A DNA stretch of 17,171 nucleotides from Faecalibacterium sp. UBA1762 (lineage in GTDB: Bacteria; Bacillota; Clostridia; Oscillospirales; Ruminococcaceae), in contig DCHC01000010.1 of the NCBI GenBank assembly GCA_002314755.1, positions 1 to 17,171 of the forward strand, read 5' to 3'. Shown piece by piece: positions 7,111-13,661 of this stretch. A program made the translations under genes and the position numbers. The notes beneath the pieces were generated by a model. The model saw only the letters and a list, made by a program, of their open reading frames with translations. It ran no database searches and had not been told where the DNA came from. Position 1 is the first letter of the stretch, and each line of letters begins with the position of its first letter.

Positions 7111-8426
7111 AGAAAATAGAGGTTTTTGACGGCTGCTCTTTGCATGACGAGCCCATAACCTATGATATCGAGACTGTCAAATGCGTATTGAAGGGCAGCG
7201 GCTTTAGTGCCGGAAAGGCAGTTACACTGGATGAGGAGTTGCTGAGCCGACATATTATGCTGCTGGGTGGCATCGGCACAGGAAAAACCAATGTGATCAA
7301 TCTGATTGTGCAGCAGCTTTTGCAGACGGTGACGGAGAACGATGTTATGATCATCTTTGACACCAAAGGTGATTTTTACAAAGAATTCCATCGACCCGGC
7401 GATATTGTCATCAGCAACGACAGTCACGCCTCCGGTGCAAACGGCCCCGATTATTGGAACATCTACGGGGAGATTGAGCGCGATGAGCATATGGAGGAGA
7501 ATATCAATGAGATCGCCTCGGCGGTCTTCCGCGATAAGATCGATCACTCCACCCAACCGTTTTTCCCGAATGCGGCAAAGGATATTTTTTCCGCTGTGCT
7601 GAATCATTTTATCAAAAACGGCAACGAAGCCTTATGCAACAACCGGCATTTGCGGCAGTTTTTGGATACCGCCCCAACCTCGACTCTTCGTAAGATGTTG
7701 AATATGCGGGATGAGACCCGATCCATGGTGAGTTATATACAGGATGATGACTCCGGTCAGACTCAGGGCGTCATCTCGGAGCTACAGCAGGCGGTCAAGG
7801 AAATCTTCATGGGCAACTTTAAAAAAGAAGGGTCCCTTTCTCTGCGGCAACTGGTCCGGCAAAAGGGCGGCCAACGCATTTTCATAGAGTACGATCTGGG
7901 GGTCGGCGCTACGCTGGCGCCGATTTATAGCCTGATGTTTGACCTTGCCATAAAGGAGGCACTCTGTCGGAACAATACGGGTGGTAATGTCTACTTTATT
8001 ACGGATGAGTTTAGTCTGCTGCCGGGACTGCAGCACATGGGGGATGCGGTCAACTTCGGTCGATCACTGGGTATCAAGTTTCTGATCGGTTTTCAGAATA
8101 TTGAACAGCTGCATGATATCTACGGGGAGGCCCGTGCCAAAAGTCTGCTCTCCGGCTTTTTAACCCAGATTTTCTTCCGCTGCAATGACGCCTCCTCCCG
8201 CCGTTTTATTCAGGAGACTTTTGGCGCAAACCGCAAAAAGGAGATTTACATGGCCTCAGTACAGGGCCGCGGTATTGTGGAGCAGATCCGGGACGCGCAT
8301 GTGGTAGAGGACTGGGATATCTCCAGGCTTGATCGGGGCGACGCCATCATCGGTTTGCCGGGTGCAGAACCCTTTAAGTTCCATTTTGAGGAATATATCA
8401 AAAGGGGAAAAACCGCTTCTGTGTAA
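7107..8426 (+). CDS. VirD4/TraG-like P-loop ATPase without N-terminal membrane anchor
   Basis: A 439-residue ATPase of the FtsK/HerA/VirD4 class. The Walker A motif GGIGTGKT is at 54-61, and DVMIIFDTKGDFYKEF (79-94) follows in the position typical of coupling proteins (D-x-K-G-D). A TraD/TraG-type recognition segment carries Walker B VYFITDE (295-301), a GFQN sensor (328-331) and an SRRFIQETFG stretch after the TQIFFRCN strand. The usual VirD4 proteins are about 550-700 residues with two N-terminal TM helices; here the P-loop starts at residue 54 and no TM segment exists, so it is soluble or recruited by a partner. No relaxase, VirB4 or pilus gene is in the window, arguing against ordinary conjugation. 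Translation is coupled to the zincin-like gene. Energising export or DNA/protein movement is inference from the family. Confidence 0.85.
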   Translation: MKKIEVFDGCSLHDEPITYDIETVKCVLKGSGFSAGKAVTLDEELLSRHIMLLGGIGTGKTNVINLIVQQLLQTVTENDVMIIFDTKGDFYKEFHRPGDIVISNDSHASGANGPDYWNIYGEIERDEHMEENINEIASAVFRDKIDHSTQPFFPNAAKDIFSAVLNHFIKNGNEALCNNRHLRQFLDTAPTSTLRKMLNMRDETRSMVSYIQDDDSGQTQGVISELQQAVKEIFMGNFKKEGSLSLRQLVRQKGGQRIFIEYDLGVGATLAPIYSLMFDLAIKEALCRNNTGGNVYFITDEFSLLPGLQHMGDAVNFGRSLGIKFLIGFQNIEQLHDIYGEARAKSLLSGFLTQIFFRCNDASSRRFIQETFGANRKKEIYMASVQGRGIVEQIRDAHVVEDWDISRLDRGDAIIGLPGAEPFKFHFEEYIKRGKTASV

Positions 8427-8472
8427 ATCCGCGCAGGTATTGACTAAAAGGAATACTGTGTTAAAAGTCTTT

Positions 8473-8511
8473 CCGGGGCGGTATCCCGGGCAGAACGGCG
8501 CTTATTCGCCG
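8473..8511. repeat. Two short tandem hairpins downstream of the ATPase gene
   Basis: CCGGG (8473-8477) pairs with CCCGG (8485-8489). CGGCG (8496-8500) pairs with CGCCG (8507-8511) around CTTATT. They lie 46 bases after the ATPase stop with no T-run, so they are poor intrinsic terminators. They form the left part of a dyad-rich stretch that continues to 8580. Confidence 0.35.
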
Positions 8512-8519
8512 GTATGTTT

Positions 8520-8580
8520 GGTACCTTATACGCAAAAACGAGGGCGTGTACCTATTTCGCAGTAACATACTGCGAAATAG
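8520..8580. repeat. Perfect 13-bp inverted repeat with a flanking imperfect dyad
   Basis: CTATTTCGCAGTA (8552-8564) and TACTGCGAAATAG (8568-8580) are perfect reverse complements separated by ACA. Immediately to the left, GGTAC (8520-8524) plus ACGC (8530-8533) pair with GCGT (8544-8547) plus GTACC (8548-8552), so the two dyads share the boundary. There is no T-tract. Such a long perfect palindrome near the start of a gene remnant fits an operator, a recombination site or a transposon/MITE scar; the sequence alone does not decide. Confidence 0.6.
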
Positions 8581-8615
8581 TACGACACAATTCCGAGAGA
8601 GGAACCGTTATAAAG

Positions 8616-8936
8616 ATGAATTACCCCGGACTAAAGGGCGCCACGCTGGAAATAACCGTAAAAACACCGCAAGACAGTAAAACACAGACGGAACGGATCG
8701 ATGTGGAAAAGCCGGAGCTCTGGATGACGGAAAACCCAAAGCTGTACACCTACACCGTGCGGCGGGGACAGGATGCAGTGTAAATCTATCTTGCGCTGAG
8801 AAGGGTAAAAATCGGCCGGGTCAATGGGTCAGCCGGGTACTGCTGAACGGCAGGCCGATCTTTCTTCACGGTGTGCTGGACCAGGGCTATTTTCAAGGCG
8901 GCATTCTGACCCTACAGGATGAGGCAGCATACGAAA
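8616..8936 (+). pseudogene. Fragment of a glycoside hydrolase family 2 (beta-galactosidase-like) gene
   Basis: Two adjacent frames together read as the middle of a GH2 enzyme. The first, from about 8616 to the stop at 8781-8783, contains GATLEITVKTPQ and VEKPELWMTENPKLYTYTV, the end of the immunoglobulin-like beta-sandwich domain. The second, in another frame from about 8834, contains VLLNGRPIFLHGVLDQGYF, the hallmark entry into the GH2 TIM barrel. A frameshift and stop lie near 8780. The N-terminal sugar-binding domain and the whole catalytic barrel with its acid/base and nucleophile Glu are missing. The reading ends near 8936, where sequence switches to the BrxL remnant. It is therefore dead. 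Intact GH2 enzymes remove beta-linked sugars such as galactose or glucuronate, so the ancestor may have belonged with the nearby GH116 gene. Confidence 0.7.
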
Positions 8937-9242
8937 ATCGGCATGACCGAACGTCTGGCCTTGCCCACACTGATTGCGCTTTGCTCTATCGCTCTCGGCA
9001 AGCCTACGGTAAGTAGTCTCGCTGTCCTCGGTGAGATCAGCATTGCCGGAACTATCCTTAAAGTGGAAGAACTGGCAAGTGCGCTTCAAGTGTGCCTCGA
9101 CAGCGGTGCAAAAAAGGTTCTTCTTCCCATCCTCTCCGCCGGAGATCTCGGAACCGTACCGTCCGATTTGATCGGCAGTTTCAACATCATTTTCTATAAC
9201 ACCGCAGAGGATGCAGTGTTTAAGGCTTTGGGGGTGGGATGA
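8919..9242 (+). pseudogene. brxL: C-terminal remnant of BrxL, the Lon-like BREX protein
   Basis: An open frame ending at TGA 9240-9242 gives about 107 residues; from about 8934 it reads as the C-terminal Lon-protease-like domain of BrxL. Landmarks are LAVLGEISIAGTILKVEELA, LQVCLDSGAKKVLLPILSA, DLGTVPSDLIGSFNIIFY and the end EDAVFKALGVG. Full BrxL is about 650-700 residues with an AAA+ ATPase core; all of that and the segment around the Lon-type serine are absent. By eye, the position of the Lon catalytic Lys is an Ala. BrxL acts with other BREX proteins (BrxA, BrxB, BrxC, PglX, PglZ) against phage; none is in this window. Its ATG (8919) lies inside the GH2 remnant and has no clear ribosome binding site. 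The frame is intact, so a short expressed domain cannot be excluded, but a recombination leftover is more likely. Confidence 0.75.
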
Positions 9243-9347
9243 GGAGCGTCTGCCAGAATAAATCGTCACTCCGAATATTCAGAAAAGCAGAAGCGGACAG
9301 AAATCTCCCCCGAGTGGCGGGATTGATGAGAGGGAGGGAAAATAATC

Positions 9348-9764
9348 ATGAAAAATCTGTTCAAAACCCGAAAAAAGGCCGGGGTCATCGCGCCCGCCGG
9401 GCTGAAATCTTTTACTAATCTTTCCTGCGAAAAAGTATCGTTCGGCGGCGGCACGGTGGATTATGACGAAAGCGCCGCATCCTTGCAGCAGGAGCTGTTT
9501 GACGGCAGCATCCGGGTCGGGCTGGTCGGTATCTACGGCGGGGACGGGTGCGCTATCGTATTCTCCGACCGTGCGGGAAACGAAATCTTCCGGGAGACGG
9601 TATTTCTGCGAAGCGGCTTTTGTGATGTGTTCCCCTCCAAAATGGAGATTGCAGACGACGCCGGTCTGTTTACCTTAAAAATACGCAACATGGCAGAGCT
9701 TTGGGTCACCGTCTATCGGGCGGAATGGGCGTATCCGAAGAACACACCCGGCCATTCCGGATAA
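9348..9764 (+). CDS. Small unrecognised protein, first gene of the GH116 unit
   Basis: A 138-residue protein with no match I recognise. It starts with a short basic segment (KNLFKTRKK), then a Gly-rich patch (SFGGGTVDYDES), then alternating hydrophobic strands (IRVGLVGIYGGDGCAIVFS; AELWVTVYRAEW) that suggest a small beta-sandwich. There is no membrane segment, signal peptide or HTH. AGGGAGGG (9331-9338) lies 9 bases before the ATG, a strong ribosome binding site that supports a real gene. It begins 105 bases after the BrxL remnant and ends 58 bases before the HTH gene, on the same strand. A ligand-binding or accessory protein for the glycosidase unit is one possibility, but the sequence does not show it. 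Confidence 0.65.
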   Translation: MKNLFKTRKKAGVIAPAGLKSFTNLSCEKVSFGGGTVDYDESAASLQQELFDGSIRVGLVGIYGGDGCAIVFSDRAGNEIFRETVFLRSGFCDVFPSKMEIADDAGLFTLKIRNMAELWVTVYRAEWAYPKNTPGHSG

Positions 9765-9822
9765 AGCGGGATGAAACCAACGGCTACTTTTACAAAATCG
9801 GAAAAAAGGGGTGAGCATAAAA

Positions 9823-10905
9823 ATGAGCAACAGCCCGAAAAGATACCGTCCATCTGAGGTATGGAGCATATTGGTTGACACCGTCGATAATCAGCCCGCT
9901 TTGCAAAGAGCTCTCGAGGACGGCGGCACCCTGAAACGGGCGTTTGAGGAAAGCATTTCCGGCGCGGAAATGGAAGGCGAGACGGTGCTGGAGGACCTGA
10001 TTGACCTGATTGCCGGCTTCATCAGATCCTATCCGGCGTCTCCGCACATCCGTCAGAAATTATGGGATTGCTGCGACAGCTGGATAAAAGAAATATCCGG
10101 CGCACTTCACTGTGAGTATGACGAAAATGCTTTCGAGAACGAATGCCCGAAACCCGTGACCAATGATACGGGGATAGAACTGATCAAAGCACTGCATGAC
10201 GCGCAGGGCAAAACAAAGGAAGAGTTGTCCGGCGAAATCGGTGTGGGGGAAAAGACCGTTCAGACGGATTTAAGAGCCCTTTGCCCGGAGCTGTCGCGGG
10301 ATGGCTCGCAGCCGGCCCCACCGATCCGGATAGGCGGTCAGCTGGTCCGGGTTCAGGTGAAGGAAGCCCATCAAAGCGGTAAAAAAACCTACGCAACGCC
10401 GAACAGGCTGCACCCCATCGTACTGCAGCTGAACACCATGCAGCTGGGGACATTGCTGCAGGCGCTGCAAGAGAAAAACGATGCCCAAAACAGCATTGTG
10501 TGTAAGGACCTGGCGACCGATATCTGGCTGCAGCTTTCCGATTGCGGCAAGGAGCGGATATTTGAAATATTCGGCGCGCATGACCCGGATATGATGGCTT
10601 TTCTTCAGGATACCGAAGAAGAGGCAGAGGAAATTCACGAGCAGTACAGCCCGTTTATCATGGAATCGGAAATGGTAAGCGACCTTTCCTGCGAAGAGCA
10701 GCTGTTGTGCGCCTACAAGGGCGACAGCAGATGCAGCCTTACGGTTAAGATAAACGGTCAAAGAACGGTACTGCAAAATGTTCGCATTGCGGATGGGTGC
10801 AACGGCGGCCAAAGCTGGGTCGCCTACCCGGACGGAGAAACCCCGGACAGTGCAAACGCCGTTCGTTTTGCTGCGCAGGATGTGTGCGGTTTTCTGACCT
10901 TCTAA
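9823..10905 (+). CDS. HTH protein, DeoR/WYL-like probable transcriptional regulator
   Basis: A 360-residue soluble protein. The N-terminal 110 residues are helical and acidic, without a recognised fold. Residues about 118-155 form a winged-HTH of the DeoR/HTH_11 type (ELIKALHDAQGKTKEELS, then GVGEKTVQTDLRAL as recognition helix). The region after 195 (RLHPIVLQLNTMQLGTLL, then an acidic stretch and a final beta part around SWVAYPDGE) resembles the ligand-sensing half of WYL regulators, but the W-Y-L core itself is not clear. ATG 9823 is preferred: AAGGGGTG (9806-9813) precedes it at 9 bases, while the in-frame GTG at 9811 overlaps that site. The next gene, GH116, begins 17 bases after its stop, so they are co-transcribed. 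Control of the glycosidase genes is the likely job, and autoregulation is possible. The dyad at 8552-8580 is a candidate operator but is 1.2 kb away. Confidence 0.7.
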   Translation: MSNSPKRYRPSEVWSILVDTVDNQPALQRALEDGGTLKRAFEESISGAEMEGETVLEDLIDLIAGFIRSYPASPHIRQKLWDCCDSWIKEISGALHCEYDENAFENECPKPVTNDTGIELIKALHDAQGKTKEELSGEIGVGEKTVQTDLRALCPELSRDGSQPAPPIRIGGQLVRVQVKEAHQSGKKTYATPNRLHPIVLQLNTMQLGTLLQALQEKNDAQNSIVCKDLATDIWLQLSDCGKERIFEIFGAHDPDMMAFLQDTEEEAEEIHEQYSPFIMESEMVSDLSCEEQLLCAYKGDSRCSLTVKINGQRTVLQNVRIADGCNGGQSWVAYPDGETPDSANAVRFAAQDVCGFLTF

Positions 10906-10922
10906 AAAATGAGGAAAAAACG

Positions 10923-13451
10923 ATGAAAGTGTATCAAAAGAATGCCCTGCGGCACCTGGTTTTTCCCGTCGGGGGCATCGGCACGGGCAGTATCGGCATA
11001 AGCGGAAACGGACGGCTTGTGGACCCCGAAATCAATAATCACCCCTACCGCGGTCATGATTGCCATTTTTCAAACTTTGCCATCAAGGCAATCCGAAATG
11101 ACGGGCGCGTGGACAGCCGTTTGTTGAACGGCGAATATGACGGAGATGTTTTGGGCGATACACGGGATATGTTTGACTATGGCGGGCCGAAGCTTTCCGG
11201 TTTCAGACATTTTCGTGACGCCGTATGCACACAGCAGTTCCCCTTGGGAAAAATTGACCTGCATGACGAGACATTCCCCGCAAAGGTCAGCCTGTCTTTT
11301 TTCAATCCGTTCATTCCGTCAAATGATCGGGATAGCAGCATTCCGGCAGCCTTTTTTGATATTGCCGTCACCAATACCTCGGATGAAGAGATGAGCTTTG
11401 TCTTGTTGGAATCCTTCAGTAATCTTCTGGAGGGATTTCGTACGGGGAATACCTATGAGGAAATCGGAAACTGTAAGCTGCTTACTATGCATTCCGTGGA
11501 TGAAAAAGATAAGAAGGCCTATGGGGAGCTTGCCATTGCCACCGACAGCGACAACACCCATCATCAGAATTATTGGTACCGCGGAAGCAATTTTGATACG
11601 CTTAATATGTTTATCCGGGATCTGGAAAGCAAGGGAGAGGTGAAAGAGCGGGAATACCCGTTTCTTCCTGACCCGGAAGAGGCCGGACCGCCGGATACCG
11701 CAACCTTGACCGCCGGCTTTACCCTGAAACCGGGTGAAACACAAAACCGCCGCTTTTTGATTTGCTGGCGCATACCCAAGACCGTACTGAAAATTTTTGA
11801 CGGTGACGAGCCCTCTTTGTATGAGCCGTATTATGCGCAGGTTTTCGGCAGCGCAAAGGATATTGTTCGCTATTGCTTTGAAAACTGGAATCGGCTGTAT
11901 CACCAGACCAAGTTATTTGCCGATGCATTACACGGCAGTGATCTTCCGGAGGACATTTTGGACGCCGTAACGGCCAATCTTTCCACACTGAAATCCACCA
12001 CCTGCCTGCGCATTCGGGACGGAAGCTTTTGGGCGTTTGAGGGTATTTTTAGGGAGGTCGGTTCCTGTGCGGGTATGTGCAATCATGTTTGGAATTATGC
12101 CTATGCCTTGCCGTTCCTGTTTCCCAAACTGGCAAAGGGAATAAGCAATAATCGGTTTCGGCACGCCATGAAAGAAAACGGCATGATGTTCCACCGTATG
12201 CGGCTGGAGCCTGCGCAGACAAAGTCCCTGACGTGGCAGGTCGTTTGTTTCGACGGGCAAATGGGAGATATTCTTGCAGCCTATCGGGAATGGAAAATAT
12301 CCGGTGACGGTGCGTGGTTATTCAGTATTTGGGAGAATATCAAAAAATGTATATCCTACGCGTGGTCAGAGGATAATGTAAACCGGTGGGACCCCGAAAA
12401 ATCCGGTGTGATTTCGGGACAGCAGTTCCACACCTTGGACATGTTTTTATTCGGTGTAAATGCCTGGCTGACAGGACTGTATCACGCAGCACTGGAGGCC
12501 TGTGCCGAAATGGCCGAATTTGCAAAAGACCATACTTTTGCAAAGCTGTGCCTTGATATTGCGGAACGGGGAAAAGAAAAGCTTAAGCAAACCTTTAACG
12601 GGGAGTACTTTGTGCAGCAATTTGACCGCAAAAACAAGGCCTTTTTGGAGCCGTTCTCAGCGGTACACGACCGTCCGCTGTACGACGGGGAAATGGGCGA
12701 AATCAGTTATCAGTTGGGCGATGCCTGCGGAATTGACCAGGTTTTGGCGGATTATCATACCGCGCTTTGCGGCCTTGCCCCTGTTTTTGACCCCCATCAA
12801 CGAAAAAAAGCACTGGAAAGTATTTACCGCTTTAATTTTCTCAGCATGGAGGATATGCACAATCCCTGCCGGGTGTTTGCATTGAATCGGGAAAAGGGTG
12901 TGCGGATGTTCGCCTGGCCCGGAAATGCCGAAAAACCGCAGATTCCGATTTTGTATGCAGACGAAACCATGACCGGCTTTGAGTATGCCGTCGCCGACAA
13001 TATGCTTGGGGTCGGCATGGAAGCCGAAGCCCTTGAGATTGTGGCTGCTGTCCGTGCACGCTATGACGGAAGCCGGCGAAACCCGTTAAGTGAGCTGGAG
13101 TGCGGCAGTTCCTATGCACGTGCGATGGCTTCCTATTCGTTCCTTCTTACCTACAGCGGCTTTGTGTATGACCTGTCTGAAAAGAAACTCGGTTTCAAAC
13201 CGCTCCGGAACGGTTGTTTCTTCTGGTCGATAGACGGCGCCTGGGGAAAGGTCAGCTGCGAAGACAAACAGGTTGCGTTTACCGTTTTGTACGGTGAGGT
13301 ATGTCTGAAACAGTTCGTTCTCTATCTTGAAAAAGTCAAAGAGGTTTATTTGAACGGTAAACCCTGCGATTTTGTGCAATGCGGCGATACCGTCACCTTA
13401 ACTGCCACCCTCAAGGCGAACGGTGAGATACTCTTTAAAGAACAGTTCTAA
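10923..13451 (+). CDS. Glycoside hydrolase family 116 (GBA2/DUF608-like beta-glycosidase)
   Basis: An 842-residue soluble retaining beta-glycosidase. The N-terminal beta-sandwich domain opens with VFPVGGIGTGSIGISGNGR (residues 13-31), the signature start of GH116/DUF608 proteins. The C-terminal (alpha/alpha)6 barrel carries SFWAFEGIF, whose Glu373 is the likely nucleophile; CNHVWNYAYALPFLFP; and QFHTLDMFLFG, whose Asp506 is the likely acid/base, by comparison with the family. The C-terminal motifs around ELECGSSYARAMASY and the final beta part are present, so the protein looks complete. Known members act on beta-glucosides and, in some, beta-xylosides or glucosylceramide; the substrate here is unknown. 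The true start is 10923, with GAGG (10911-10914) 8 bases before; upstream in-frame codons back to 10797 overlap the HTH gene and are rejected. No signal peptide is visible, so it is probably cytoplasmic and needs imported oligosaccharide. Confidence 0.9.
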   Translation: MKVYQKNALRHLVFPVGGIGTGSIGISGNGRLVDPEINNHPYRGHDCHFSNFAIKAIRNDGRVDSRLLNGEYDGDVLGDTRDMFDYGGPKLSGFRHFRDAVCTQQFPLGKIDLHDETFPAKVSLSFFNPFIPSNDRDSSIPAAFFDIAVTNTSDEEMSFVLLESFSNLLEGFRTGNTYEEIGNCKLLTMHSVDEKDKKAYGELAIATDSDNTHHQNYWYRGSNFDTLNMFIRDLESKGEVKEREYPFLPDPEEAGPPDTATLTAGFTLKPGETQNRRFLICWRIPKTVLKIFDGDEPSLYEPYYAQVFGSAKDIVRYCFENWNRLYHQTKLFADALHGSDLPEDILDAVTANLSTLKSTTCLRIRDGSFWAFEGIFREVGSCAGMCNHVWNYAYALPFLFPKLAKGISNNRFRHAMKENGMMFHRMRLEPAQTKSLTWQVVCFDGQMGDILAAYREWKISGDGAWLFSIWENIKKCISYAWSEDNVNRWDPEKSGVISGQQFHTLDMFLFGVNAWLTGLYHAALEACAEMAEFAKDHTFAKLCLDIAERGKEKLKQTFNGEYFVQQFDRKNKAFLEPFSAVHDRPLYDGEMGEISYQLGDACGIDQVLADYHTALCGLAPVFDPHQRKKALESIYRFNFLSMEDMHNPCRVFALNREKGVRMFAWPGNAEKPQIPILYADETMTGFEYAVADNMLGVGMEAEALEIVAAVRARYDGSRRNPLSELECGSSYARAMASYSFLLTYSGFVYDLSEKKLGFKPLRNGCFFWSIDGAWGKVSCEDKQVAFTVLYGEVCLKQFVLYLEKVKEVYLNGKPCDFVQCGDTVTLTATLKANGEILFKEQF

Positions 13452-13518
13452 GTTATAACTTTTATCTGACCGATAACCGGAAAAACCGGGTCACGAAAGC
13501 CCGGTTTAAGGACTTTCG
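13450..13518 (+). promoter_or_regulatory. Dyad-rich 3' region after the GH116 gene
   Basis: AAGTTATAACTT (13450-13461) is a perfect 12-bp palindrome overlapping the stop codon. AAACCGGG (13483-13490) pairs with CCCGGTTT (13500-13507) around a 9-base loop. CGAAAG (13494-13499), part of that loop, can instead pair with CTTTCG (13513-13518), giving two competing hairpins. There is no T-tract. This may be a 3' structure feeding the terminator at 13546, or an operator; function is not shown. Confidence 0.35.
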
Positions 13519-13545
13519 CAGATAAGAAGCCATCGGTTTATCATC

Positions 13546-13589
13546 AGCCGGGATTGGAAGCAACCCTTCCAATCCCGGCTTTTTCTTTT
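13546..13589 (+). terminator. Strong intrinsic terminator ending the GH116 unit
   Basis: AGCCGGGATTGGAAG (13546-13560) and CTTCCAATCCCGGCT (13566-13580) form a perfect 15-bp stem with loop CAACC, followed by TTTTCTTTT (13581-13589). It lies 95 bases after the GH116 stop and separates that unit from the next gene. Confidence 0.93.
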
Positions 13590-13593
13590 GCGG

Positions 13594-13599
13594 TATAAT
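13594..13599 (+). promoter_or_regulatory. Candidate -10 element before the double-GGCT gene
   Basis: A perfect TATAAT lies 5 bases after the terminator T-tract and 68 bases before the ATG at 13662. No TTGACA-like -35 is seen at 16-18 bases upstream (the terminator arm occupies that space), and there is no TG extension. A promoter is expected here because the terminator isolates the gene, but the assignment is weak. Confidence 0.35.
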
Positions 13600-13661
13600 A
13601 GGACCATGCTGAAACGGACAGCGAAAATAAAACAACAAAACGATTTTGGAGGAACCATACA

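Noticed and set aside
7005..7607. - strand frame of 200 codons opposite the start of the ATPase gene
   Set aside because: It is antisense to the Walker A region of a clear ATPase; no motif of its own.
7107..8426. Ordinary conjugative element (ICE) based on the TraG-like ATPase
   Set aside because: No relaxase, VirB4, VirB6, integrase, oriT or attachment site was seen, and the ATPase lacks the membrane anchor. It could still be the edge of one extending to the left.
8473..8580. CRISPR array or intrinsic terminator
   Set aside because: The dyads differ in sequence and spacing, so they are not direct repeats with spacers, and no T-tract follows any of them.
8919..9242. A working BREX defence system
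   Set aside because: Only the C-terminal end of BrxL is present; BrxA, BrxB, BrxC, PglX and PglZ are absent from the window.
10797..10922. Upstream extension of the GH116 reading frame (start at 10797)
   Set aside because: It overlaps 109 bases of the HTH gene, the added residues look non-coding, and ATG 10923 has a good ribosome binding site and starts right before the conserved N-terminal motif.
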